This document shows positions 8,771 to 17,254 of a stretch of 22,509 nt of DNA, in pieces. A program made the position numbers and the translations under genes. Position 1 is the first letter of the stretch. The number at the start of each line of letters is the position of its first letter. This DNA is from Neisseriaceae bacterium (GTDB lineage Bacteria; Pseudomonadota; Gammaproteobacteria; Burkholderiales; Neisseriaceae), in assembly GCA_030146285.1 (NCBI GenBank), contig JASLBZ010000211.1, positions 1 to 22,509 on the forward strand. The letters run 5' to 3'. The notes beneath the pieces are model-generated. The model worked only from the letters and a program-made list of their open reading frames with translations, was not told where the DNA came from and searched no databases.

Positions 8771-8800
8771 AAACCCCAATCAAAGAAATGATTGAGGTTT
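8771..8800 (-). terminator. Terminator of the sox operon
   Basis: The inverted repeat AAACCCCAATCA (8771-8782) / TGATTGAGGTTT (8789-8800) has one mismatch and a 6-base loop. Read on the minus strand it ends in GGGGTTTTATGG, and it lies 35 bases past the soxG stop. Confidence 0.75.
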
Positions 8801-8834
8801 GTAATGGCCTTATTGCCTTGATATATCGCTCATA

Positions 8835-9476
8835 TTAATCCGTATAACGCAGCCAGTTTTCATTTTGAAAGCCCCATTTCTTTTGCACTGCATGTTGGTA
8901 TGGCTTGGCTGTTTTTTCCAAAACTTTCCAAATATAATCGGCGAAACTGCGGCGGAAAATCAAAGCGTAATCGTCCAAAGCCACCTGAGCAATTAAAAAC
9001 GGGGTTTTCTTACCAATGGTTTGCACACATTGCCCATCAACAAGATGACCAATAGGATAAGGTGTTAAATGGCGCAAAACCAAGCTTGCATCGGTGCCAT
9101 GAATGCGCATTAGCATCAAGCCGCCACTGTTATCAACCACTTGTGAAAACACCCCACTTAAGGCAGCCTGTAATGCACTAAGCAACGCGTCTTTAATGTC
9201 GTAATGGCAAATTAACAACCATTCATCTGGAGATTGCCACAAAATAGCCGCTTTATCTGCATACACCATTTGTTTAGGTTTATTGGGCAATTCAACGTCT
9301 AAAATGGTGGCGATGGCATGAACAAAAGCTTCATCGCTTAACAAGCCGCGTAAATTGATAAAACCCAAAGCATTGCCACTGCTGTAATTCAAGGTGCTTG
9401 ATGTTTTGCCCTCAGTGATGGCTAACCATTGGTAATGCAAAGGCGATTGCCATTTTTCAATTGAAGTATTAAGCAT
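8835..9476 (-). CDS. soxG: Sarcosine oxidase, gamma subunit
   Basis: The small gamma subunit of the heterotetrameric sarcosine oxidase, 213 aa, within the usual 190-215 range. Recognisable gamma features include ALGFINLRGL near residue 40, the WQSPDEWLLIC segment near 80-90, and DNSGGLMLMRIHGTDA-VLRHLTPYP (about 115-145); the fold resembles part of the aminomethyltransferase (GcvT) domain. I chose the ATG at 9476, which overlaps the soxA stop by eight bases and has AAGGAG nine bases upstream. The earlier in-frame ATG at 9503 lies deeper in soxA without a comparable ribosome site. It is the last gene of soxBDAG, followed by a terminator. Function rests on position and family resemblance together. 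Confidence 0.9.
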   Translation of the reverse strand: MLNTSIEKWQSPLHYQWLAITEGKTSSTLNYSSGNALGFINLRGLLSDEAFVHAIATILDVELPNKPKQMVYADKAAILWQSPDEWLLICHYDIKDALLSALQAALSGVFSQVVDNSGGLMLMRIHGTDASLVLRHLTPYPIGHLVDGQCVQTIGKKTPFLIAQVALDDYALIFRRSFADYIWKVLEKTAKPYQHAVQKKWGFQNENWLRYTD

Positions 9477-12400
9477 GCTGACGTTCTCCTTTTTCATCAA
9501 CAAATACAGTGCTGTTGGCCACAGTAAAAGGCATCACCTTACCATTGGCAAAAGCATATAAAGTTTTACCAACCCATTGCTGTCCATCTTCCACCATGGC
9601 CATGCCAATTGAGCAACCTAAAAAAGCACTGTAGTAACTGGATGTAACGTGTCCCATTAATGGAATTTTGGCATCAAAGCTGCCTGACTTAGGTACCGTG
9701 ATTTCTCCTGAGGCAATAACCTGTGCGCCTTCTGGAATCGCCACACTTTCGTCATGCGGTAAAAAGCCCACCAATTGCTTGCGGTCTTTTCGTGCGGTAT
9801 CGCTGCGAGACAACGAGCGTCGGCCCAAAAATGAAAAGGGTTTTTTCATGCCAACAGCCCAATTCATACCCAAATCAATTGGCGACATCGAGCCATCTGT
9901 GTCTTGTCCCACAATAATAAAGCCTTTTTCCGCTCGCAAAACGTGCATGGTTTCCGTGCCATAAGGGGTAATGTTAAATTCAGAACCCGCTTGCATCACC
10001 GCTTCCCATAAATAATGCCCGTAGCCTGCCTCTACATTGATTTCATAAGCCAATTCTCCTGAGAAACTCACTCGGAACACGCGAGCATTTACGCCAGCAA
10101 CCGTACCTTGTCGCCAATCCATAAAAGCAAAATTCTCTGGCGAAAAATCAATATCAGAACACAACTTCTGAATCACATCGCGTGCTTTAGGACCAACCAA
10201 AGCAATCGTGCCCCAATGATCTGTCACCGAAGTCATCCATACCTTCAGCTCTGGCCACTCGGTTTGGTGCCAACGCTCAAGCCAACTTAAAACATTGGCA
10301 GCGCCCCCTGTGGTGGTGGTCATGTAAAACTGCTCATCGTTAATACAAGCCGTTACACCATCATCAATGACCATGCCGTTCTCATTGAGCATCAAGCCAT
10401 ATCGGCATTTACCCGGTTCGAGCTTGGTCCAAGCATTACTGTAAATACGGTTTAAAAATTCTCGTGCATCAGGGCCATCGATTTGAATTTTCCCCAAAGT
10501 TGATGCATCCAGTACTCCAACAGAATGCCGTGTCGCCAAACATTCTCGATTCACAGCCGCATGCATGTCTTCGCCTGCTTTTGGAAAATACCAAGGACGT
10601 AACCATTGCCCAACCACTTCATACAAAGCACCTTGTGCATCATGGCACTCATGCATGGCGGTTAAACGCTCAGGATCAAAGGTATCATCTGCATCCAACC
10701 CAGCCAAAACCCCTAAGCTCACGGGTGTGTAAGCAGGTCTGTATGTGGTGGTGCTGACTTTTTCTATCGGTGCATTCATCGCTTCTGCGGTTAAAATAAA
10801 GCTGTTCACACTCGATAACTTGCCTTGATCTGTACCAAAACCAAAAGCGGTATAACGTTTCACATGCTCCACATGGCGGTAATTTTCTTCAATGGTGATT
10901 TTAATGTCTTCAGCCGTGACATCATTTTGGTAATCCACAAAAGCTTTAGGGCCTTTACCCGGTGCATGTCCATCGGGTATGCGCACCAATAGTTCTGCTG
11001 CCTGCATGGACTCTTCACTAATGGTTGGCAATACCAACACTTGGTCTTTGCCTATGGCATCAAAGTAATCGCTTAACATGGTTTTGGTTTGTGCCATGGC
11101 ACTTTGCCATGTTTTACTGCCCGTGACAGCGCCAACACAACATACCGCTGCTTTGCAATCGCGATAAACACCTGGCACCACAAAAGCAATCTCTTTGCTA
11201 TCCCAAATCGGACGGCTGGTATCATGACAATACAAATGTACCGTTGGCGATAAACCACCACTGCTTAACACCACATCACAAGAAATGTCTTGTTGTTTGT
11301 GATTGCCCAAATGAATCAAACCAACACCAGCAACCTCTTTGCCACCTTTTACCATGGCAATACCAGTATGCAAATGCACTGCAATATTTTTGGGTAAATA
11401 AGACGGCACCTTGCTGTTTTTACGCCCATCGGCCACGATGACTTGGGCACCTGCTTCATTCAAGTCGCGCGCCGCCAAATAAATCTCATCGTTATTGCCA
11501 CAAATTACAATCTTTTCGCCTAGCAATACCCCATAACGATTCAAATACGTTTGCGCTGCCGAAACGGTGAATACTCCTGGTAAATCATTGTTCCCAAAAA
11601 CCAAAGGTCGCTCAATAGCACCACTGGCCAAAATCACTTTTTCGGCACGAATGCGGTGTAAACGTTGACGTGGCTGATTGGCATCTCGCTTGGCAATGGG
11701 TAAATGGTCTTGCAACAACTCAACCGCTTGAATCATGTTGTGGTCATGTAATGCAAAGGCCGTCGTGCGGGTCAACACAGTTACATTGGAAAGTTCTGCC
11801 AATTGTGCCAATATTTTTTTAGCATAAGTGCCGCCTGATAAACCATCAAACTGGCTTTTGGCATCCGACAACAACCAACCGCCAACTTGGTTTTGTTCAT
11901 CCACCAACAAAACACTTAAACTGGCCAGACCTGCGTTTAAAGCAGCCTGTAAACCCGATAATCCAGCACCCACCACCAACACATCCACATGGTGATGCAA
12001 ATGGTCATACCATTCTTTGTCCGCCACCGTTGGTGCGGGACCGAAGCCTGCAAAATTACGAATCACATTTTCGTATTTAGGCCACATGGCTTTGGGCCAT
12101 TTAAAGGTTTTGCTGTAAAAACCAGGTGGCATCATACCCTTACCCATGGTGCCAATCATGCTTTTGATGTCAAAGTCCAAACTGGGCCAACCCGAGGTTC
12201 TCTTGGCGCTTAAGCCTGAGTAAATTTCAGCTTGTGTGGCTTTCACATTCGGCGTGGTGTAAGCATCGGTTTCCATTTGTACCAAGGCATTGGGTTCTTC
12301 TGCGCCGGCACTCATGATGCCACGCAATCGCCCATATTTATAACTGCGCGCTAAGCCTTTAACGCCATTGGCCAACAAAGCCGATGCCAACGTGTCACCT

Positions 12401-12495
12401 TGTAAACCCAAGTAGGTTTTGCCATCAAACTCAAATGAAATTGACTTTTGGGCGTCAATTTGTGAAGAGGAATTAAATACCCGTTTTGCGCTCAT
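9469..12495 (-). CDS. soxA: Sarcosine oxidase, alpha subunit
   Basis: The 1008-aa alpha subunit of tetrameric sarcosine oxidase, which carries NAD+ and the tetrahydrofolate site. Domains in order: an N-terminal ferredoxin-like fold without FeS cysteines (about 15-100, with YLGLQGDTLASALLANG and SYKYGRLRGI), a pyridine-nucleotide-disulphide-type Rossmann domain (VDVLVVGAGLSGLQAALN, glycines at 176-181; second region ILASGAIERPLVFGNNDLPG), and a C-terminal GcvT-like folate-binding domain (about 610-1000, with SVGVLDASTLGKIQIDGPDA and the glycine-cleavage-T barrel). Folate captures the methyl group oxidised in SoxB as 5,10-methylene-THF. The start overlaps the soxD stop as ATGA and has GAGGAGG seven bases upstream, so it is translationally coupled. 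Length and all domains are complete. Confidence 0.96.
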   Translation of the reverse strand: MSAKRVFNSSSQIDAQKSISFEFDGKTYLGLQGDTLASALLANGVKGLARSYKYGRLRGIMSAGAEEPNALVQMETDAYTTPNVKATQAEIYSGLSAKRTSGWPSLDFDIKSMIGTMGKGMMPPGFYSKTFKWPKAMWPKYENVIRNFAGFGPAPTVADKEWYDHLHHHVDVLVVGAGLSGLQAALNAGLASLSVLLVDEQNQVGGWLLSDAKSQFDGLSGGTYAKKILAQLAELSNVTVLTRTTAFALHDHNMIQAVELLQDHLPIAKRDANQPRQRLHRIRAEKVILASGAIERPLVFGNNDLPGVFTVSAAQTYLNRYGVLLGEKIVICGNNDEIYLAARDLNEAGAQVIVADGRKNSKVPSYLPKNIAVHLHTGIAMVKGGKEVAGVGLIHLGNHKQQDISCDVVLSSGGLSPTVHLYCHDTSRPIWDSKEIAFVVPGVYRDCKAAVCCVGAVTGSKTWQSAMAQTKTMLSDYFDAIGKDQVLVLPTISEESMQAAELLVRIPDGHAPGKGPKAFVDYQNDVTAEDIKITIEENYRHVEHVKRYTAFGFGTDQGKLSSVNSFILTAEAMNAPIEKVSTTTYRPAYTPVSLGVLAGLDADDTFDPERLTAMHECHDAQGALYEVVGQWLRPWYFPKAGEDMHAAVNRECLATRHSVGVLDASTLGKIQIDGPDAREFLNRIYSNAWTKLEPGKCRYGLMLNENGMVIDDGVTACINDEQFYMTTTTGGAANVLSWLERWHQTEWPELKVWMTSVTDHWGTIALVGPKARDVIQKLCSDIDFSPENFAFMDWRQGTVAGVNARVFRVSFSGELAYEINVEAGYGHYLWEAVMQAGSEFNITPYGTETMHVLRAEKGFIIVGQDTDGSMSPIDLGMNWAVGMKKPFSFLGRRSLSRSDTARKDRKQLVGFLPHDESVAIPEGAQVIASGEITVPKSGSFDAKIPLMGHVTSSYYSAFLGCSIGMAMVEDGQQWVGKTLYAFANGKVMPFTVANSTVFVDEKGERQHA

Positions 12496-12848
12496 GCCAC
12501 AGCCTCCTCAGTCTTTTTTTTGCTATTCAATAATGTTGTTTCTTTTGCATGACTGGCTTGCTTGTCTTGCAAAAAGGCCAGCTTTCCTGTCGTTAAGTCA
12601 TAAGTGGCTTTGATTTCGTTGCTAACATTATTGCGATTAACCACAATCACTTTTCTGCAGCCTGCCACATGCTCCCACTGCTCCCAAATCCAACCTTTTT
12701 TATTGGAACGCATAAACACATAGTCTCCCCACTCTTCATCAGAAACCTCTTCAGGGTTTTCAGGGCGAGCAATATAGGCTTCACCGGCATGACGAAATTC
12801 TTGTTCATCACGTTTTTCTTCACAGTATGGACAATGTATGTACAACAT
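12492..12848 (-). CDS. soxD: Sarcosine oxidase, delta subunit
   Basis: The 118-aa delta subunit, which binds structural zinc in the tetramer. The zinc ligands are visible as Cys6 and Cys9 (HCPYCEEKR) with His60 and Cys64 (WEHVAGCRK), matching the spacing known for this family. FRHAGEAYIARP and EWGDYVFMRSN are further family hallmarks. I chose the ATG at 12848, which has AGGAG seven bases upstream and lies ten bases past the soxB stop; a longer frame from 12893 overlaps soxB and adds 15 residues that homologues lack. The stop overlaps the soxA start (ATGA). Confidence 0.95.
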   Translation of the reverse strand: MLYIHCPYCEEKRDEQEFRHAGEAYIARPENPEEVSDEEWGDYVFMRSNKKGWIWEQWEHVAGCRKVIVVNRNNVSNEIKATYDLTTGKLAFLQDKQASHAKETTLLNSKKKTEEAVA

Positions 12849-12858
12849 TTTCTTTCTC

Positions 12859-14133
12859 CTAGTGAGCCACACCAGCGGCGCCGTGTTCATCAATCAATCG
12901 ACCAGTACTGAATCGCTCTAATGTGAATGAACGATTTAATGGGTGGGCATTGTCATGTGCAATGGTGTGTGCAAAAACATTGCCAGATCCTGGCGTGGCT
13001 TTAAAGCCGCCAGTGCCCCAACCACAGTTAAAATATAATCCTGCAATCGGTGTTTTACTGATAATAGGGCTTGCATCAGGCGTGGTATCCACAATCCCGC
13101 CCCACTGCCGATTCATGCGCACACGAGAAAACTGAGGGAACAATTCTTTAATCGCTGCGGCTGTGTGTTCAATCACATGAGGGCTACCACGTTGCCCATA
13201 GCCCAGATAGCTATCAATACCGGCACCAATAACCAATTCTCCTTTGTCCGACTGGCTTAAATAACCATGCACGGCATTGGACATCACCACAGTATCCAAA
13301 ACTTTTTGCATCGACTCAGACACAAAGGCTTGTAATGGGTGGCTTTCAATGGGAAAACGCAAACCTGCCATATCCGCCAAAACCGATGTGTGCCCTGCTG
13401 CCACCACACCAACTTGATTGGCCTTCACATAGCCATGCGTTGTTTCTAAACCCTGAATGCGACCTTCGCTGATGTCCATACCAATCACTTCACAGTTTTC
13501 AATTAAATCCACACCCAAATGACTGGCTGCCCGAGCAAAGCCACGGGCAACTGCATCGTGATGCGCAATCCCGCCGCGCGGCTGCCAACTTGCCCCCATA
13601 ACAGGGTAGCGAGAGCGGCTAGAACAATCCAAACAAGGGATTTTTTCTTGGACTTCCTTTGCATTCAACACAAAAGCATCGATACCCAATAAATTATTGG
13701 CATTTACACGCCGTTCAATATCCCGCATGTCTTGCATATTGTGGCCCAAATTAAAGACACCACGCTGACTAAAGAAAGTGTTGAAATTCAAATCTTCAGA
13801 CAAGCCTTCCCACAGTTTCATTGAATGTTCAAATAAATTGGCAGCATCCTCCCAAAGATAGTTTGAGCGCACCAATGTCGTATTGCGTGCTGTATTGCCT
13901 CCGCCCAAATAACCTTTTTCCAATACCGCAATTTTGCCAACATTGTGTTCTTTGGCTAGGTAATAGGCTGTTGCCAACCCATGCCCGCCACCACCAATAA
14001 TAATGACATCATATTGCTCTTGTAGTGTTGCCATTCGTCTGGCTTCTGGCCAGTTCTGGTTGCCTGAAAAACTGTTTTTCAACAATGATTTCCAAGAGTA
14101 CCTGTCTTTTTTATCAAACGTTTCTTTGCTCAT
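12859..14133 (-). CDS. soxB: Sarcosine oxidase, beta subunit (catalytic, FAD/FMN)
   Basis: The catalytic subunit, 424 aa, oxidising sarcosine's N-methyl group with FAD; covalent FMN at the alpha-beta interface passes electrons to O2, giving H2O2. The FAD motif IIIGGGGHGLATAYYLA is at about 44-60, followed by KGYLGGGNTARNTTLVRSNYLW (about 73-94), a sequence characteristic of SoxB. QPRGGIAHHDAVARGFARA places the probable FMN-linked histidine at about 192. The C-terminus has NCGWGTGGFKATPGSG. The start at 14133 has GGAG six bases upstream; two in-frame ATGs lie at 14136 and 14151 and cannot be fully excluded. First gene of the operon, divergent from purU with a 250-base control region. Confidence 0.96.
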   Translation of the reverse strand: MSKETFDKKDRYSWKSLLKNSFSGNQNWPEARRMATLQEQYDVIIIGGGGHGLATAYYLAKEHNVGKIAVLEKGYLGGGNTARNTTLVRSNYLWEDAANLFEHSMKLWEGLSEDLNFNTFFSQRGVFNLGHNMQDMRDIERRVNANNLLGIDAFVLNAKEVQEKIPCLDCSSRSRYPVMGASWQPRGGIAHHDAVARGFARAASHLGVDLIENCEVIGMDISEGRIQGLETTHGYVKANQVGVVAAGHTSVLADMAGLRFPIESHPLQAFVSESMQKVLDTVVMSNAVHGYLSQSDKGELVIGAGIDSYLGYGQRGSPHVIEHTAAAIKELFPQFSRVRMNRQWGGIVDTTPDASPIISKTPIAGLYFNCGWGTGGFKATPGSGNVFAHTIAHDNAHPLNRSFTLERFSTGRLIDEHGAAGVAH

Positions 14134-14237
14134 CATAATCTCCAGATTCACTTTTTGTTATTGCTTGTTGTGTACTCTCATTATTGGTATTTCTACCGTA
14201 GCAAACCGTCTTGCTAAGACAATAACTATTCAAAAAA

Positions 14238-14302
14238 CGACATTGGGTTTTTTATTGAATACAAGTCGTATCTGGGGTATTAGATGTCGCTTTCACTATA
14301 TT
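14238..14302. promoter_or_regulatory. Divergent sox / purU control region with TGTCG-type tandem sites
   Basis: Facing sox (minus strand): TGTAT (14263-14259) and TGTCG (14242-14238), 21 bp apart. Facing purU (plus strand): AGTCG (14264-14268) and TGTCG (14285-14289), also 21 bp apart, then TATATT (14297-14302) as a possible -10 seven bases on. Neither promoter shows a good -35, consistent with activator dependence. Five-base words are common by chance, so this rests mainly on spacing and on similar sites before the island's other genes. The binding protein is inferred, not seen. Confidence 0.35.
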
Positions 14303-14383
14303 TGGGATTGGAAAAACTGAGATGATAAACAGCATCAAGAAACACCAATCATTCCTCATTGCCTACAATTAAAGGATATTGAA

Positions 14384-15235
14384 ATGGGTAAAGAACGCTA
14401 TGTTTTGAATTTTTGCGCACCTAGCCAAAGGGCTCAAGTCAGTGAATTAACAAAGATTTTAGAAAATCATGGTGCTTATATTGAACAGTTTTCTGTTTTT
14501 GATGATGAACTGTGCCAGCAGTTTTATGTGCGCAGTGTGTTTAATATCCAAGCTGCCTCATTAACAAAACTGCAAAATGATTACCATGACTTTGTACAAA
14601 AGCAAGGCGCACAAGGTGGAATTTGGGATTTATCAGAACCCGTCAAAGTCTTGATTTTGGTGTCAAAAACCGACCATTGTTTACATACCTTAATCGGAGC
14701 GACCAAACTAGGTGGTCTGAACATGCAAATCGTGGGGATTGTTTCGAATCACTTGGATTTAAAAGCCAGCGCCGAACACCACCATATTCCCTATTATCAC
14801 CTGCCCGTTAGCGCAGAAAATCGCAACGAACAAGAGCAGCAAATCATCGCTTTAAAAGACCAACTGAATGCTGAGTTTGTGGTATTAGCCCGCTATATGC
14901 AAGTGCTCAGCCAAAGTGCCTGTTTGGCATTAAAAAACCAAGCCATCAATATTCACCATTCATTTTTACCAGGCTTTCGAGGGGCAAGACCGTATGAGCA
15001 GGCCCATGAGCGTGGCGTGAAACTCATTGGCGCAACGGCTCACTTTGTGACCGCAGATTTAGATGAAGGTCCGATTATCGAGCAAGGTGTTGAACGGGTT
15101 GATCATGCCTTTAGCCCACAAGATTTATTGCGCACAGGACGACACAGCGAAAGTGCTGTTTTAGAGCGGGCCTTGCAATATGTATTAGAGCGACGTGTGT
15201 TTATTCATGCCGATCGCACCGTTGTTTTGCGTTAA
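14384..15235 (+). CDS. purU: Formyltetrahydrofolate deformylase
   Basis: Hydrolyses 10-formyl-THF to formate and THF in the cytosol. The 283 residues comprise an N-terminal ACT domain (about 6-80) and a C-terminal formyltransferase-type domain (about 87-275). Catalytic residues are visible as Asn189 and His191 in INIHHSFLPGF and Asp227 in DLDEGPII; ARYMQVLS and GFRGARPYEQA are PurU signatures. The start has AAGGA seven bases upstream. It is 38 bases upstream of glyA on the same strand and divergent from sox, so it probably serves to release free THF when sarcosine oxidation floods the cell with one-carbon folate, rather than purine synthesis. Confidence 0.95.
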   Translation: MGKERYVLNFCAPSQRAQVSELTKILENHGAYIEQFSVFDDELCQQFYVRSVFNIQAASLTKLQNDYHDFVQKQGAQGGIWDLSEPVKVLILVSKTDHCLHTLIGATKLGGLNMQIVGIVSNHLDLKASAEHHHIPYYHLPVSAENRNEQEQQIIALKDQLNAEFVVLARYMQVLSQSACLALKNQAINIHHSFLPGFRGARPYEQAHERGVKLIGATAHFVTADLDEGPIIEQGVERVDHAFSPQDLLRTGRHSESAVLERALQYVLERRVFIHADRTVVLR

Positions 15236-15273
15236 ATCATGATTTATAAAAATTTATTACAAAGGGAAATACC

Positions 15274-16524
15274 ATGTTTTCTTATCAAGTCACACTAGAA
15301 TCATTCGATACCGATTTGGCTTTGTTCATGGCCAATGAAGTCAAACGCCAACAAGACCATGTGGAATTAATTGCCTCTGAAAACTACGTGAGTCCCGCCG
15401 TTATGCAAGCACAAGGCTCTCAACTAACCAATAAATATGCTGAAGGCTACCCAAACAAACGCTATTACGGCGGCTGCGAACACGTCGATGGTGTTGAACA
15501 GTTAGCCATAGATCGGGTTAAACAATTATTCGGGGCCAACTTTGCCAATGTCCAACCTCATTCCGGCTCACAAGCAAACCAAGCAGTTTATACTTCAGTA
15601 CTCAATCCAGGTGATACAATTTTGGGCATGAACTTAGCACACGGTGGGCACTTGACCCACGGCGCTTCGGTGAATATTTCCGGAAAATTGTACAATGTCA
15701 TTCCTTATGGCCTCGGCGCCGACGAAGCCATTGATTACGATGAAGTCGAACGCCTAGCGCTTGAAAACAAGCCCAAAATGATTATTGCGGGTGCCAGTGC
15801 CTATGCTTTAGAAATTGACTTTGAGCGCTTTCGTGCGATTGCCGATAAAGTGGATGCTTATTTGTTTGTGGACATGGCGCATTACGCCGGTTTGATTGCT
15901 GCAGGTTTATACCCTAACCCCATGCCTCACGCACATTTTGTGACTTCAACCACCCATAAAACCTTGCGTGGCCCGCGTGGTGGCATCATCTTAACCAATG
16001 ATGAAGAGTTAGCAAAAAAAATCAATTCATCTATTTTCCCATCGCTGCAAGGCGGCCCTTTAATGCATGTTATTGCAGCCAAAGCCGTTTCTTTTAAAGA
16101 AGCTCTATCACCAAGCTGGAAAACCTATGCCCAGCAAGTTAAAAACAATGCTGTTGTGTTGGCTGAAACCTTAACAAAGCGCGGTTTACGCATTGTTTCT
16201 GGTCGTACAGAAAGCCATGTATTTTTAGTAGACTTGCGCAGCAAAAACATTACGGGAAAAGAGGCCGAACACGTACTGGGCCAAGCCAATATCACTGTAA
16301 ATAAAAATGCCATTCCCAATGACCCAGAAAAACCGTTTGTTACATCTGGCATTCGCTTGGGCACACCTGCCATTACCACGCGTGGCTTTACCGAAGAAGA
16401 CACCCGTCTGTTGGGCAACTTAATTGCCGATGTTTTGGATAACCCACACGACAACGACAATATTCACAACATCAAAAAACAAATCCAAAAATTGTGCGAT
16501 GAGCGCCCTGTCTATACGGCTTAA
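15274..16524 (+). CDS. glyA: Serine hydroxymethyltransferase
   Basis: A PLP enzyme joining glycine and 5,10-methylene-THF to serine and THF, cytosolic. At 416 aa it has full family length. Key features: LIASENYVSPAV (about 32-44), NKYAEGYPNKRYYGGCEHVD (53-72), QPHSGSQANQAVY, LFVDMAHYAGLIAAG, and the PLP-binding Lys229 in TTHKTLRGPRGG. The start has AAGGG with good spacing. It lies 38 bases after purU and ends in its own terminator, so purU-glyA is likely one operon. Both products of sarcosine oxidase, glycine and methylene-THF, are its substrates, so this copy is probably dedicated to catabolism; a separate housekeeping copy may exist elsewhere. Confidence 0.96.
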   Translation: MFSYQVTLESFDTDLALFMANEVKRQQDHVELIASENYVSPAVMQAQGSQLTNKYAEGYPNKRYYGGCEHVDGVEQLAIDRVKQLFGANFANVQPHSGSQANQAVYTSVLNPGDTILGMNLAHGGHLTHGASVNISGKLYNVIPYGLGADEAIDYDEVERLALENKPKMIIAGASAYALEIDFERFRAIADKVDAYLFVDMAHYAGLIAAGLYPNPMPHAHFVTSTTHKTLRGPRGGIILTNDEELAKKINSSIFPSLQGGPLMHVIAAKAVSFKEALSPSWKTYAQQVKNNAVVLAETLTKRGLRIVSGRTESHVFLVDLRSKNITGKEAEHVLGQANITVNKNAIPNDPEKPFVTSGIRLGTPAITTRGFTEEDTRLLGNLIADVLDNPHDNDNIHNIKKQIQKLCDERPVYTA

Positions 16525-16556
16525 TTTTGTATATGCTCTATTTTGTTCGATTTACC

Positions 16557-16581
16557 ATCCCCTTAACTGGGGATTTTTTTT
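16557..16581 (+). terminator. Terminator of purU-glyA
   Basis: The stem ATCCCC / GGGGAT with a 6-base loop (TTAACT) is followed by an eight-T run, 33 bases after the glyA stop. Confidence 0.85.
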
Positions 16582-16650
16582 ATGGGCATTTGCATAAAGC
16601 AGTATTAAAAGCACAGATAAGCAAACAAATCCACCCAGACAAAAATACAC

Positions 16651-16735
16651 CATTGAAAAATCCATTTTCAATGTCGCATTTGGACATGGAAATGGGGTTT
16701 TTAGGCGGTTAGCTTTGGTTGATTCTTCCTATACT
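16651..16735 (+). promoter_or_regulatory. Control region of the EutQ-like cupin gene
   Basis: A perfect 9-bp inverted repeat, CATTGAAAA (16651-16659) / TTTTCAATG (16665-16673), overlaps TGTCG (16672-16676), which is followed 21 bp on by TGGGG (16693-16697). TATACT (16730-16735) is a good -10 about 60 bases before the cupin start, but nothing resembling a -35 lies 16-18 bases before it, suggesting an activated promoter. The functional meaning is inferred. Confidence 0.35.
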
Positions 16736-16792
16736 GATTTTGAAGTTTACAAGAAACATTACTGATGAACCGTTATTTTAAAAGGAAAAATC

Positions 16793-17191
16793 ATGAGCCA
16801 ATCATTTGTTAATCAAGCCGCAGGCATTTATTTAATCAAAGCTGGCACTGGCGCATTAAACGAATTAAGCCAATTGCGAAACACACCAGAACTCAAAGGC
16901 CAAATTCTTGATATCCCATTAACAGACAGCCAAAATACACCGCTAACCTTGGGTTATTTTGCATTGCAGCCTTCTGTTAGTTACGAAGCTTTATTTGATT
17001 TTATGGAAGTAAAAATTGTCACCAAAGGCACGATGGTTGTCCGCGATAAAAACCAGCAAAAATTTACTGCCCACGTTGGTGATGTTTTGGTCTTTATGCC
17101 AGGCACCACGGTGATTTTTGATGGTGAAAGCAATGGTGAAGCCGTTTACTTTAAGAACACCGCACCTGTTCCGGCTTATTTATCAAAATAA
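16793..17191 (+). CDS. EutQ-like cupin-fold protein
   Basis: A 132-aa small protein resembling the C-terminal cupin part of the ethanolamine utilisation protein EutQ. The cupin barrel is seen from about residue 45 to 125: DFMEVKIVTKGTMVVRDKNQQKFTA, then HVGDVLVFMPGTTVIFDG. The usual histidine pair of metal-binding cupins is not obvious in motif 1, so metal binding is doubtful. No signal peptide. The start has AAGGA six bases upstream. It is a single-gene transcript between glyA and the convergent ykvI-type gene, with its own terminator. There are no other eut genes here, so a role in ethanolamine use is unlikely; a role in creatine/sarcosine metabolism is suggested by position only. Confidence 0.75.
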   Translation: MSQSFVNQAAGIYLIKAGTGALNELSQLRNTPELKGQILDIPLTDSQNTPLTLGYFALQPSVSYEALFDFMEVKIVTKGTMVVRDKNQQKFTAHVGDVLVFMPGTTVIFDGESNGEAVYFKNTAPVPAYLSK

Positions 17192-17200
17192 CATGAGTTC

Positions 17201-17236
17201 AAAAAAATCCCCAATAATGATATTGGGGATTTTTTT
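17201..17236. terminator. Bidirectional terminator between cupin and ykvI-type genes
   Basis: The perfect stem ATCCCCAATA / TATTGGGGAT with a 4-base loop (ATGA) is flanked by six A on the left and six T on the right, serving both convergent genes. Confidence 0.93.
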
Positions 17237-17254
17237 GATGCAATTATCGCTGGT

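Noticed and set aside
8702..8779. Longer N-terminus for the first GlxA-type regulator (start at 8779)
   Set aside because: It would overlap the sox terminator hairpin, has no good ribosome site, and the added residues have no counterpart in the paralogue; the start at 8701 has a strong AAGGGG.
14003..14320. A 105-codon plus-strand open frame over the soxB start and the sox/purU intergenic region
   Set aside because: It is antisense to a certain gene over its first half, has no clear ribosome site, and its translation resembles no family.
14134..14383. Possible glycine riboswitch before sox or purU-glyA
   Set aside because: No recognisable paired aptamer cores of the glycine riboswitch were found; protein control through GlxA regulators explains the context better.
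16527..16712. A 61-codon plus-strand open frame after glyA
   Set aside because: It runs through the glyA terminator and the cupin upstream dyad, lacks a ribosome site, and looks like chance.
16793..17191. Ethanolamine utilisation locus
   Set aside because: Only one EutQ-like cupin is present; no lyase, shell protein or other eut gene is in the window.
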